Source: an uncultured Holosporaceae bacterium | GTDB taxonomy: Bacteria > Pseudomonadota > Alphaproteobacteria > CAISOG01 | NCBI GenBank assembly: GCA_903887035.1 | Contig: CAISOG010000229.1 | Coordinates: 1 to 8,742, forward strand | Direction of reading: 5' to 3' | Length of the DNA: 8,742 bases | Shown here: piece by piece, positions 1 to 6,359 of the stretch | Numbering within the stretch: position 1 is the first letter of the stretch | Layout of the letters: the number at the start of each line of letters is the position of its first letter | Position numbers and translations under genes: made by a program | Notes under the pieces: generated by a model | Told to the model about the DNA's origin: nothing | Seen by the model: only the letters and a program-made list of their open reading frames with translations | Databases searched by the model: none

Positions 1-112
1 ACTTCTGGCAAAAAATGTTGCTATGATTACCGAATTTGAAATGCCATTGGATGAACTCAATAGTAAACTTAATGAATTGCAAGAACTTGTAGCCTCAGCA
101 AACACCAAATAA
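1..112 (+). CDS. C-terminal end of an unidentified protein (partial)
   Basis: An open frame enters from the left edge (first complete codon at base 2) and stops at a TAA at 110-112, giving the last 36 residues of a protein. I do not recognise the family. Hydrophobic residues at fragment positions 16, 19, 23, 26 and 30 follow a 3-4 heptad spacing with charged residues between them, so the tail is probably a short amphipathic or coiled-coil helix, followed by a polar end. By hand count the first 110 bases are about 35% GC, far below the genes to the right, which hints at an acquired gene or the edge of an accessory region. It runs towards dapF, which is on the opposite strand, with 22 bases between the two stops and no obvious terminator. 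The call as coding rests on the open frame and sensible helix pattern only. Confidence 0.5.
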   Translation, partial: LLAKNVAMITEFEMPLDELNSKLNELQELVASANTK

Positions 113-134
113 ACAATCGCTCTGCCCCACCCAC

Positions 135-965
135 CTAAAGCGCATTCAGATCCAGTTGGCCTTCAAAGACCAGGGTGGCGGTGCCGATCATCAGCACGTG
201 GTTGTCGGGTAGCCATTCGATGGTCAGGGTGCCGCCGGGCATCGCTACCTGCACCCGCCGATCGGTAAGGTTGCGGGCGGCGGCGGCAACCCCCGCTGCA
301 CAGGCGCCTGAGCCACAAGCCTCGGTCAGGCCTGCGCCCCGCTCCCAAGTGCGCATCTCAACATGCCCGCGATCGATGACCCGAACAAAGCTAACATTGG
401 CGCGATCGGGCAACAGCGGGTGATGCTCCACCTGCGCCCCCAGCCGTGCCACCTGCGCCAAATCCAATTGCGGCACAAAGAAAATGGCGTGCGGGTTGCC
501 CATGCTGACGGTAACAGCGGGGGGCAGCTCGGCCAGGCCAAAATCAACCGCCATGGTATCGCGCGGCTCAGCCAGCGGGATATCGCGCCAATCCCGTCGT
601 GCCTCACCCATATCCACGCAAAACAGACCGTCCGCCGCCTGGCTGCATTCCAACAGCCCCGCCACGGTTTGGATAACCACCTGGGTTTTGCTGGGATCCT
701 CAGCAAACAACAGCTTGGCCACGCAACGGCTGACATTGCCGCAGGCGCCCGCCTGGCTGCCATCCTGGTTATAAATTTTCATAAAAACATCGGCTTCGGT
801 GGGCTGCGGCGGCTGTTGCAGGATGACCAGCTGGTCAAAACCAACGCCGGTGTGGCGGTTGCCAATCGCCTGAATCTGTTGCGGTGACAGGGAAATCGTT
901 TGATAACGTCCATCCAACACCACAAAGTCGTTGCCTAGTCCATGCATTTTGCGAAAATGCAACAT
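135..965 (-). CDS. dapF: Diaminopimelate epimerase
   Basis: DapF interconverts LL- and meso-diaminopimelate in the cytoplasm, the penultimate step of lysine synthesis and the source of the peptidoglycan cross-linking residue; it is a cofactor-independent two-cysteine racemase. The 276-residue length matches the family. The N-terminus holds KMHGLGNDF (residues 6-14), the family signature. The two catalytic cysteines are visible: Cys75 in ACGNVSRC (74-81) and Cys217 in EACGSGACAAG (215-225). MGNPHA (155-160) and the ERGAG stretch (208-212) are further conserved substrate-site segments. The ATG at 965 places the signature at the normal distance from the N-terminus, and a GGGGGG run six bases upstream serves as ribosome binding site. 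It is divergent from ffh, with only 37 bases between the starts, so the promoter must be in that spacer or inside the start of ffh. No key residue is missing. Confidence 0.97.
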   Translation of the reverse strand: MLHFRKMHGLGNDFVVLDGRYQTISLSPQQIQAIGNRHTGVGFDQLVILQQPPQPTEADVFMKIYNQDGSQAGACGNVSRCVAKLLFAEDPSKTQVVIQTVAGLLECSQAADGLFCVDMGEARRDWRDIPLAEPRDTMAVDFGLAELPPAVTVSMGNPHAIFFVPQLDLAQVARLGAQVEHHPLLPDRANVSFVRVIDRGHVEMRTWERGAGLTEACGSGACAAGVAAAARNLTDRRVQVAMPGGTLTIEWLPDNHVLMIGTATLVFEGQLDLNAL

Positions 966-1002
966 TGCTTGCCCCCCAAATTTTTACACAGGTTTTCTTA
1001 GC

Positions 1003-2361
1003 ATGTTTGATTCCCTTGCCAAACGCTTTGATAGCGTTTTCCAAAAACTGCGCGGCAAAGGGCTGTTGTCAGAAGCCGATGTCGATGCCGCCCTGCGCGA
1101 AATTCGGATAGCGTTGTTGGAGGCGGATGTCGCCCTGCCCGTCGCCAAACAGCTGATTGCCGATATTCGGGAGCAGGCGGTCGGCCAGGCGGTTTTAAGC
1201 AGCGTTAGCCCCGGTCAACAGGTGGTGAAAATCGTCCATGATGGCCTGCTGAAGCTGTTGGGGACTGAGGCAGTGCCGCTGAACCTTCGCGCGACGCCGC
1301 CAGCGGTCATTCTGTTGGTCGGGTTGCAGGGATCGGGGAAAACGACGACGGCGGGTAAGCTGGCGCGTTATTTGGGTGAGCGTGAACGCAAACAGGTGAT
1401 GTTGGCCTCGTTGGATACCTATCGCCCCGCCGCGCGGGAGCAGCTAAGCGTGCTGGCCAGCCAGCTGGGTCTACCCGCGCTGCCCCCCACCACGCCGGGC
1501 ACGCCTGTAGAGCTGGCCAAGGCCGCGTTGGCATTGGCGCAGCGGCAGGTGGTCGATGTGCTGATCCTGGATACCGCCGGCCGTCTGGAAATCGATGCGG
1601 ACATGATGCGGGAGCTGGTGGCGATTCAACAGGCGGTGCCGGCGCAGGAAATCCTGCTGGTCGCCGATAGCATGTTGGGGCAGGCGGCGGTGGCGATGGC
1701 GCAGGGGTTCCAGGCGCAATTGCCGCTGACGGGACTGATCCTGACCCGCCTGGATGGTGATGCGCGGGCGGGGGCAGCGCTTAGCGTGCGGCAGGTGACC
1801 GGCTGCCCGATTAAATTTATGGGCACGGGGGAGAAGTTGGAGGCGTTGGAGGTCTTTCACCCCGACCGTCTGGCCAACCGCATTCTGGGCATGGGCGACA
1901 TCGTCACCCTGGTCGAACGCGCCGCCGAAAAGCTGGAGCAGCAGGATATGGAGGAGGCCGCCAATCGGCTGGCCGCGGGGCAATTCGACCTGACCGACGT
2001 GCTGAAACAGTTGCAACAGGTCAAAAAGCTGGGCGGTGTTGGCGGCGTGATGGGCATGTTGCCAGGGGTTGGCAAGATTAAGAAAATGATGGCGGAGCAG
2101 GGCGGGGCGGTGGAGGCGGGCATCGCGCGGCAGGAGGCGATTATCCTGTCGATGACCCCCTATGAACGGCGCAACCCCAAACAGCTGAACGCCAGCCGCA
2201 AACGGCGGATTGCAGCGGGCAGCGGCACGGAGGTGTCAGAGATTAATCGCCTGCTGAAAGGCTATTACGACATGGCCGACATGATAAAAAAGCTGCGCGG
2301 TGCGGGTGGGGCGAAGATGATGAGCCGTGGCGGACTGAAAAACCTGTTTGGGGGGATGTAG
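1003..2361 (+). CDS. ffh: Signal recognition particle GTPase Ffh (SRP54)
   Basis: Ffh binds 4.5S RNA and hydrophobic signal sequences on nascent chains and delivers ribosomes to FtsY at the inner membrane. The 452-residue protein has the full NG-M order: N-domain helices (about 1-95), G domain with P-loop GLQGSGKTT (107-115), DTYRPAAREQL (138-148), DTAGR (190-194), TRLDGD (248-253) and GTGEKLEALEVF (274-285), then the M domain with the flexible finger loop GGVGGVMGMLPGVGK (344-358) and the RNA-binding segment around SRKRRIAAGSG (398-408). The ATG at 1003 is chosen because it gives the standard MFDSLAKRF start; the frame is open further upstream but those codons lie in the dapF start region. 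Ribosome binding is weak (AGG ten bases upstream). Two normally fixed motifs are altered: DARGG reads DARAG (253-257) and the usual DxMTGQDA reads DSMLGQAA (222-229). proA follows after two bases. No 4.5S RNA gene is in the window. Confidence 0.97.
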   Translation: MFDSLAKRFDSVFQKLRGKGLLSEADVDAALREIRIALLEADVALPVAKQLIADIREQAVGQAVLSSVSPGQQVVKIVHDGLLKLLGTEAVPLNLRATPPAVILLVGLQGSGKTTTAGKLARYLGERERKQVMLASLDTYRPAAREQLSVLASQLGLPALPPTTPGTPVELAKAALALAQRQVVDVLILDTAGRLEIDADMMRELVAIQQAVPAQEILLVADSMLGQAAVAMAQGFQAQLPLTGLILTRLDGDARAGAALSVRQVTGCPIKFMGTGEKLEALEVFHPDRLANRILGMGDIVTLVERAAEKLEQQDMEEAANRLAAGQFDLTDVLKQLQQVKKLGGVGGVMGMLPGVGKIKKMMAEQGGAVEAGIARQEAIILSMTPYERRNPKQLNASRKRRIAAGSGTEVSEINRLLKGYYDMADMIKKLRGAGGAKMMSRGGLKNLFGGM

Positions 2362-2363
2362 CG

Positions 2364-3647
2364 ATGGTTACGGGTAGCGTTACAGATGACCTGCTGATTG
2401 CGTTGGGGGAGAGCGCCCGCGCCGCCTATGCGCGGCTGCAATTGGCGGGGGAGGAGGCTAAGAACGCTGCCCTGCTGGCGGCGGCGGAGCAGATAGAGGC
2501 GCGGGCGGATCAGATTTTGGCGGCCAACGCGGTGGAGGTGGCGGCAGCCAAGGCTGCGGGGGTAGCGGCGGGAATGACCGATGGCCTGCTGGATCGTCTG
2601 CTGCTGACCCCAACGCGGGTGCAGGCGATGGCCGATGGCGTGCGCAGCGTGGCGGCGCTGCCCGACCCGGTTGGGCGGGTGTTGGCGCAATGGCCGCGCC
2701 CCAACAGATTGACGATTCGGCGGGTTAGCATCCCGATTGGCGTGATTGCGATGATTTATGAGGCGCGCCCCAATGTAACCGCCGATGCCGCCGCCCTGTG
2801 CCTGAAATCGGGCAACGCGGTGGTGTTGCGCCCTGGCCGTGAATGTTTCGAAACGGCACGGGTGATTGCCGATTGCTTTGCCACCGCCCTGCAACAGGTT
2901 GGGTTGCCGCCCGCCGCCGTAACCATGGTTCCCACCGCCGATCGCGCCCTGGTGACTCAGCTGGTACAGATGAACGGCTTAATCGACCTGGTCATTCCGC
3001 GCGGGGGAATCGCCCTGCAACAGATGATTGTGGATCAGGCGCGGGTACCCGTGCTGCAACATCTGGCGGGGCTGTGCCATGTCTATGTTCATGCGGGCGC
3101 TGATTTGGCGATGGCGCGGGCGGTGGTGCTGAACGCTAAGCTGCGGCGGGTGGGGGTGTGCGGCGCGGCGGAGACGCTGTTGGTGGATCAGGCGGTGGCG
3201 GCCAGCCATCTGGTGCCGATACTACAGGATTTGGCGGCGGCGGGCTGTGAGATTCGGGGGGATAAAACCGTGCAAGCCCTGTTCCCCGCCGCATCCCTGG
3301 CCACGGAGCAGGATTGGCAGACCGAGTATCTGGCGCCGATTATCGCGGTGCGGGTGGTGACAGATTTGGCGCAGGCGGTGGCGCACATCAACCATTACGG
3401 CAGCCACCATACCGACAGCATCATCACCGATGATCCGACGACGGCGGCGGCATTTTTGGCGCAGGTGGACAGCGCGATGGTGCTGCACAACGCCAGTACG
3501 CAATTTGCCGATGGGGGGGAGTTTGGGTTTGGCGCGGAAATCGGCATTGCGACAGGCCGCCTGCACGCCCGCGGCCCCGTCGGGCTGGAACAGCTGACCA
3601 CCTACAAATACCACCTGTTGGGCAACGGCCAATGCCGCCCCGTGTAG
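2364..3647 (+). CDS. proA: Gamma-glutamyl phosphate reductase
   Basis: ProA reduces gamma-glutamyl phosphate to glutamate semialdehyde with NADPH, the second step of proline synthesis; it belongs to the aldehyde dehydrogenase superfamily and is cytoplasmic. The 427 residues fit the family (about 415-430). Recognisable segments are IPIGVIAMIYEARPNVTADA (123-142), LKSGNAVVLR (147-156), AGLCHVYVH (235-243), the catalytic Cys266 in RVGVCGAAETL (262-272), NHYGSHHTDSI (343-353), NASTQFADG (376-384) and LHARGPVGLEQLTTYKY (400-416). The start lies two bases after the ffh stop; a GGGGGG run inside the end of ffh, eight bases upstream, is the likely ribosome binding site, so translation is probably coupled to ffh. 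The usual GGSE in the nucleotide-binding region reads PGRE (157-160). proB, its pathway partner, is not adjacent. Identity is secure; activity with the PGRE change is an inference. Confidence 0.96.
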   Translation: MVTGSVTDDLLIALGESARAAYARLQLAGEEAKNAALLAAAEQIEARADQILAANAVEVAAAKAAGVAAGMTDGLLDRLLLTPTRVQAMADGVRSVAALPDPVGRVLAQWPRPNRLTIRRVSIPIGVIAMIYEARPNVTADAAALCLKSGNAVVLRPGRECFETARVIADCFATALQQVGLPPAAVTMVPTADRALVTQLVQMNGLIDLVIPRGGIALQQMIVDQARVPVLQHLAGLCHVYVHAGADLAMARAVVLNAKLRRVGVCGAAETLLVDQAVAASHLVPILQDLAAAGCEIRGDKTVQALFPAASLATEQDWQTEYLAPIIAVRVVTDLAQAVAHINHYGSHHTDSIITDDPTTAAAFLAQVDSAMVLHNASTQFADGGEFGFGAEIGIATGRLHARGPVGLEQLTTYKYHLLGNGQCRPV

Positions 3648-3658
3648 GTTGGGTGTTT

Positions 3659-3690
3659 AGCGGGCTGGTGGGCTGCTTTCCTGGCTCGCT
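3659..3690. terminator. Candidate stem-loop between convergent proA and mntP
   Basis: The 56-base gap between the convergent stops of proA and mntP contains an inverted repeat. The arm at 3659-3668 (AGCGGGCTGG) pairs with 3681-3690 (CTGGCTCGCT) over ten positions, three of them G-U wobbles as RNA, around a 12-base loop. Its placement fits a shared terminator, but no T run follows on either strand, so it would be a weak or factor-assisted terminator. An overlapping alternative pairs CTGCT at 3673-3677 with AGCAG at 3693-3697. Confidence 0.3.
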
Positions 3691-3703
3691 ATAGCAGTTA
3701 GAC

Positions 3704-4267
3704 CTAACCAAAATACCCCGTATGGTCGGCCAGGATTTTGGTGCCGATGGCGATCATGATAAGGCCGCCCAGGACTTCGGCGGTTTTGCCCGCCTTGGTG
3801 CCGATATAATGGCCGGTCATGATGCCAATGGTCGCCATCAAAAAGGTGGCCGCCCCAATCATCGCCGCCATCACCCAAATGCTGATATTCAACAGCGCCA
3901 GGGTGGCACCAACCGCCATCGCATCAATGCTGGTACCGATAGCGGTCAGGATAAGGACGCTGATTTTGTGCGATTCCTTGCGCTCCCCCGCCTCATTATG
4001 CAGCCCTTCATAGATCATTTTGCCGCCGATAAGGGACAGGATGGTAAAGGCCACCCAATGGTCAAAGCTGGCCATAAAACCGCTGGCCATCAACCCCAAC
4101 AGCCAGCCAATAACGGGGGTCAGGGTTTCGACGCTGCCAAAAATCAGGCCGATGCGCATGGCATAGCCAAGTTTGGGTTTTTTCAGGGCGACCCCCTTGC
4201 TGGTGGCGGCGGCAAAGGCATCGGCCGACATACTAAAGGCAATTAGGGTGTTGGATATAGCGCTCAT
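3704..4267 (-). CDS. mntP: Manganese efflux pump MntP
   Basis: MntP exports Mn2+ across the inner membrane and protects against manganese excess. The 187-residue protein has the family's length and its internal duplication of about three membrane helices each, joined by a charged loop (EAGERKESHK, 92-101). From memory it resembles E. coli MntP closely across GLIFGSVETLTPVIGW (40-55). Acidic residues proposed to carry the ion in this family are present: Asp16 in SADAFA, Glu47 in the VET segment and Asp115 in TSIDAMAVG (112-120). One oddity is that the first repeat's usual SMDAFA reads SADAFA. The start at 4267 gives a typical N-terminus, although its ribosome binding site is poor. It lies 89 bases downstream of fabD on the same strand, so may be read through from it. 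I looked for the yybP-ykoY manganese riboswitch that precedes mntP in E. coli and do not see one. Confidence 0.94.
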   Translation of the reverse strand: MSAISNTLIAFSMSADAFAAATSKGVALKKPKLGYAMRIGLIFGSVETLTPVIGWLLGLMASGFMASFDHWVAFTILSLIGGKMIYEGLHNEAGERKESHKISVLILTAIGTSIDAMAVGATLALLNISIWVMAAMIGAATFLMATIGIMTGHYIGTKAGKTAEVLGGLIMIAIGTKILADHTGYFG

Positions 4268-4356
4268 GAATCAAAAAACTCTGGGTTGGGATGCGTCAGA
4301 TCGTTAAGGAATAGTTTGCTGGTGGGGTAAAAGGGCAGGGCGGTGAGAGGGCGCGT

Positions 4357-5325
4357 CTAGTTCTGCCCGAAAAACTCTTGTGCGACCGTGGCCACCTCCT
4401 CAGGCGTTTCGGCGGATCGCATCTGCCAATCCAGGCCGCTGCGTTTGGCCAGACCGCTCAACACACGGCCACTGCCGACCTCGATCACCGTTTTTACCCC
4501 CTGTTGATGCAGGGTTAACAGGCTTTCGCGCCAACGGACAGGGTGGCAAAGCTGTTGAACCAGCAGGGTTTTGACCTCCGTCGCCGATTGGCAGGGCTGC
4601 GCCGTGACGTTCATGACGACTGGCACCACGGGATCCGCCGCCGCCACCGTGGCTAAGGCCTGCTGCAACTGCTCCGCCGCCCCCGCCATCAGGGGGGAGT
4701 GGAAGGCGCCGCTGACGTTCAACGGCATCCACCGCACCTTGGGCAGGGCGCGCGCCAGATTGCCGGCCAGCTCCAGCGCTGCCACCTCACCACTCAACAC
4801 CAATTGCCCATCGGCGTTGTCGTTGGCCGCCACGCACACCCCCGCGCTTGCGGCCTGCTGCACCAATTGCGCCGCATCCTCTGCGCTGGCACCCAGCAGG
4901 GCAGCCATAGCGCCAGGCCTAGTCGTGCCCGCCTGCTGCATCAATTGCCCGCGCAACCGTACCAACCGCGCGGCGTCAAGCCAATTCAGGCAGCCCGCCG
5001 CCGCCAGGGCGCTGTATTCGCCCAGCGAGTGTCCCGCGACATGGCTGACCCGCTGTTGCTGGATTGGTTGCGACAAAGATAGGCCAAAATCCTGCTGCCA
5101 CACCGCCATCACCGCCAAACTGACAGCCAGCAGGGCGGGTTGGGCAATGGCGGTATCGGTCAAGGCCGCCTCATCATCGCCCCACATCAATTGCGACAGC
5201 GGCAGGGATAGGGCGTCGTCAACCTGTTGAAACCAGCTTTTGGCGGCGGGAAAGGCGTTGGCCAATTCCTGCCCCATGCCCAATTTTTGTGAACCCTGAC
5301 CCGGAAATAGTAAGGCTATGGTCAT
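4357..5325 (-). CDS. fabD: Malonyl-CoA:ACP transacylase FabD
   Basis: FabD moves malonyl groups from CoA to acyl carrier protein, supplying the chain-extender for type II fatty acid synthesis in the cytoplasm. The 322-residue protein starts with the family's PGQGSQ (8-13), has the nucleophile Ser100 in GHSLGE (98-103), Arg125 that holds the malonyl carboxylate, the partner His209 in SGAFHSPLM (205-213), and the late EVGSGRVLSGL segment (282-292). The ATG at 5325 is preferred over an in-frame extension reaching further upstream because it yields MTIALLFPGQGSQ and has a GGGGG ribosome binding site six bases before it. The protein is slightly longer than the usual 305-315 residues. In many bacteria fabG and acpP follow; here mntP follows instead. 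It is divergent from rpsF, a neighbourhood I recall from other alphaproteobacteria. Confidence 0.97.
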   Translation of the reverse strand: MTIALLFPGQGSQKLGMGQELANAFPAAKSWFQQVDDALSLPLSQLMWGDDEAALTDTAIAQPALLAVSLAVMAVWQQDFGLSLSQPIQQQRVSHVAGHSLGEYSALAAAGCLNWLDAARLVRLRGQLMQQAGTTRPGAMAALLGASAEDAAQLVQQAASAGVCVAANDNADGQLVLSGEVAALELAGNLARALPKVRWMPLNVSGAFHSPLMAGAAEQLQQALATVAAADPVVPVVMNVTAQPCQSATEVKTLLVQQLCHPVRWRESLLTLHQQGVKTVIEVGSGRVLSGLAKRSGLDWQMRSAETPEEVATVAQEFFGQN

Positions 5326-5352
5326 CTGCAACCCCCATAGTTGTTTAGAAAT

Positions 5353-5376
5353 GTTGCGGCCGTAACCGCCAGCAAC
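5353..5376 (-). other. Stem-loop in the putative fabD leader
   Basis: GTTGCGGC (5353-5360) pairs with GCC-A-GCAAC (5368-5376) with one bulged A and a seven-base loop. A competing outer pairing joins AATGTT (5350-5355) to AACATT (5384-5389). Both lie between the proposed fabD promoter and its start codon, so they would be in the 5' leader of the fabD transcript on the minus strand. No function can be assigned from sequence. Confidence 0.35.
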
Positions 5377-5385
5377 AAAGCGAAA

Positions 5386-5415
5386 CATTAACCGCAGCAC
5401 CCCCCCACCCGTCAA
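5386..5415 (-). promoter_or_regulatory. Putative sigma-70-type promoter for fabD
   Basis: Read on the minus strand, TTGACG (5415 down to 5410) and TTAATG (5391 down to 5386) are separated by 18 bases and match the -35 and -10 consensus in five and three or four positions. Transcription would start near 5379, leaving a leader of about 54 bases before the fabD ATG. It is the best match seen in the intergenic region in this orientation; no measurement supports it. Confidence 0.45.
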
Positions 5416-5533
5416 GCCAAGTCGTTGCCCCAATCGCCCCAATTGATGGGGTTTGGTGAATTTTCGCCCCCTCCCTTATCAAAAGAAGCGGAAATGGCGG
5501 GCATCCTAAATTCAAACATTGTGAAAAAAAGGC

Positions 5534-5562
5534 TTGCCGATTGGGTCTAACTGTGGTTTAAG
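5534..5562 (+). promoter_or_regulatory. Putative promoter for rpsF-rpsR
   Basis: TTGCCG (5534-5539) and TTTAAG (5557-5562) are spaced by 17 bases on the plus strand. Start of transcription near 5569 would give a leader of about 30 bases ending in the AAAAAGGA ribosome binding site (5587-5594) of rpsF. Position and spacing suit a strong ribosomal promoter; the hexamer matches are moderate. Confidence 0.4.
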
Positions 5563-5599
5563 CGATGGTTCGATGGTGTTAAACGAAAAAAGGACTGGT

Positions 5600-6004
5600 A
5601 TGTCACGCTACGAAACTGTAATTATTTATCGCCCCGACCTTTCATCTTCGCAGGTGGAGGCCACTGTTGCCGAGGCAGCAGAAAGCTTGAAAAAGCAGGG
5701 TGCGACCATTGTTAAAAATGAATTTTGGGGGCTGCGTAACACAGCGTTTCCGATCAATGATCACAAAAAAGCCTACTACGCTTTGCTGCACATTGAAACG
5801 ACCCCAGCGGTTATGAAGGAATTTGAGCGGTTGTTACCGCTGAATGACGCTGTCATGCGCTTTTTAACCGTTGCGGTTGAGGAGTTTGAGCAGGGGCCAT
5901 CGGCCATCCTGCGCGAAAACAGCAGCAATGAAGATGAATTGGGCGATGTTGAAAGCCTTTCTGTTGACCTTAAAACCACTCCAGATGAAGAAGTTGCAGC
6001 ATGA
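5600..6004 (+). CDS. rpsF: 30S ribosomal protein S6
   Basis: S6 sits on the platform of the small subunit, where it pairs with S18. The 134-residue product begins MSRYETVIIYRPDLS, has the expected FWGLRNTAFPINDHKKAYY region (42-60) and ends its folded part at VEEFEQGPSAILR (93-105), followed by an acidic tail (NEDELGDVES and TTPDEE) as in many alphaproteobacterial S6 proteins. The start at 5600 is chosen over an upstream TTG at 5534 because AGGA lies five bases before it and it gives the family N-terminus; the upstream extension also overlaps the likely promoter. The stop overlaps the rpsR start in ATGA (6001-6004), so the two are translationally coupled. Base composition is less GC-rich than most of its neighbours, as is common for highly expressed genes. 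Confidence 0.95.
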   Translation: MSRYETVIIYRPDLSSSQVEATVAEAAESLKKQGATIVKNEFWGLRNTAFPINDHKKAYYALLHIETTPAVMKEFERLLPLNDAVMRFLTVAVEEFEQGPSAILRENSSNEDELGDVESLSVDLKTTPDEEVAA

Positions 6005-6312
6005 AACCATCAAGCCGCCCCGTAGGTACAGGCAGTCGTAATGCCAGCAGCACGGATAGAAAGCCTGCCGCCGCATCAGCCTTTGGTAACCGTAAGACCT
6101 TTAGCCGTCGCCGCAAATCTTGCCCATTTTCTGGCCCCAATGCCCCCGCTATCGACTACAAAGACGTTCGCATGTTGCAACGCTTTGTGACCGAGCGTGG
6201 TAAGATTATGCCAAAGCGGATTACCGGTGTTTCGGCCAAAAGCCAACGGGCACTTTCGGTGGCCATTAAGCGTGCACGCTTTTTGGGCTTGTTGGCCTAC
6301 GTCAACAAATAG
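6001..6312 (+). CDS. rpsR: 30S ribosomal protein S18
   Basis: S18 binds 16S rRNA and S6 on the subunit platform. The conserved core runs from about residue 33 to 101: FSRRRKSCPFSG (34-45), IDYKDVRMLQRFVTERGKI (51-69), PKRITGVSAKSQRAL (71-85) and AIKRARFLGLLAYV (88-101). The start is fixed by the ATGA overlap with rpsF; a purine-rich stretch near 5986-5992 within rpsF can act as ribosome binding site. The 103-residue length exceeds the usual 75-85 because of a basic, Ser/Ala-rich N-terminal extension of about 25-30 residues, likely disordered and contacting RNA. rplI, which normally follows in this operon, is absent; cobS is next. Confidence 0.96.
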   Translation: MKPSSRPVGTGSRNASSTDRKPAAASAFGNRKTFSRRRKSCPFSGPNAPAIDYKDVRMLQRFVTERGKIMPKRITGVSAKSQRALSVAIKRARFLGLLAYVNK

Positions 6313-6327
6313 GCCTTGCGGATTCAG

Positions 6328-6358
6328 CCTAAAGGGTTGGGCGTACCCCCGATTTAGG
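6328..6358 (+). terminator. Candidate stem-loop after rpsR
   Basis: Sixteen bases past the rpsR stop, CCTAAA (6328-6333) pairs perfectly with TTTAGG (6353-6358), and inside it GGG (6339-6341) can pair with CCC (6346-6348) around a CGTA loop. The place is right for the end of the ribosomal operon, but there is no T run afterwards, so intrinsic termination would be weak and read-through into cobS is possible. Confidence 0.35.
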
Positions 6359-6359
6359 G

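Noticed and set aside
113..134. Possible terminator between the left-edge gene and dapF
   Set aside because: Too short, with no inverted repeat or T run.
931..1002. Upstream extension of ffh
   Set aside because: It overlaps the dapF start, and the ATG at 1003 gives the standard Ffh N-terminus.
966..1002. Promoter pair in the dapF/ffh spacer
   Set aside because: No -35/-10 pair with acceptable spacing was seen in either direction; the promoters may lie within the coding starts.
1471..2016. Minus-strand open frame within ffh
   Set aside because: Same pattern of low-information composition opposite conserved Ffh motifs.
2265..2894. Long open frame on the minus strand across the ffh-proA junction
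   Set aside because: It is antisense to two certain genes, rich in Arg, Gln and His, and shows no family motif; it is a by-product of GC-rich codon use.
3722..4246. Plus-strand open frame opposite mntP
   Set aside because: MntP on the other strand has clear membrane helices and conserved acidic residues; the antisense frame is Gly/Gln/His-rich with no recognisable domain.
5326..5442. Upstream extension of fabD
   Set aside because: It would cover the putative promoter and hairpin; the ATG at 5325 has a G-run ribosome binding site and the standard N-terminus.
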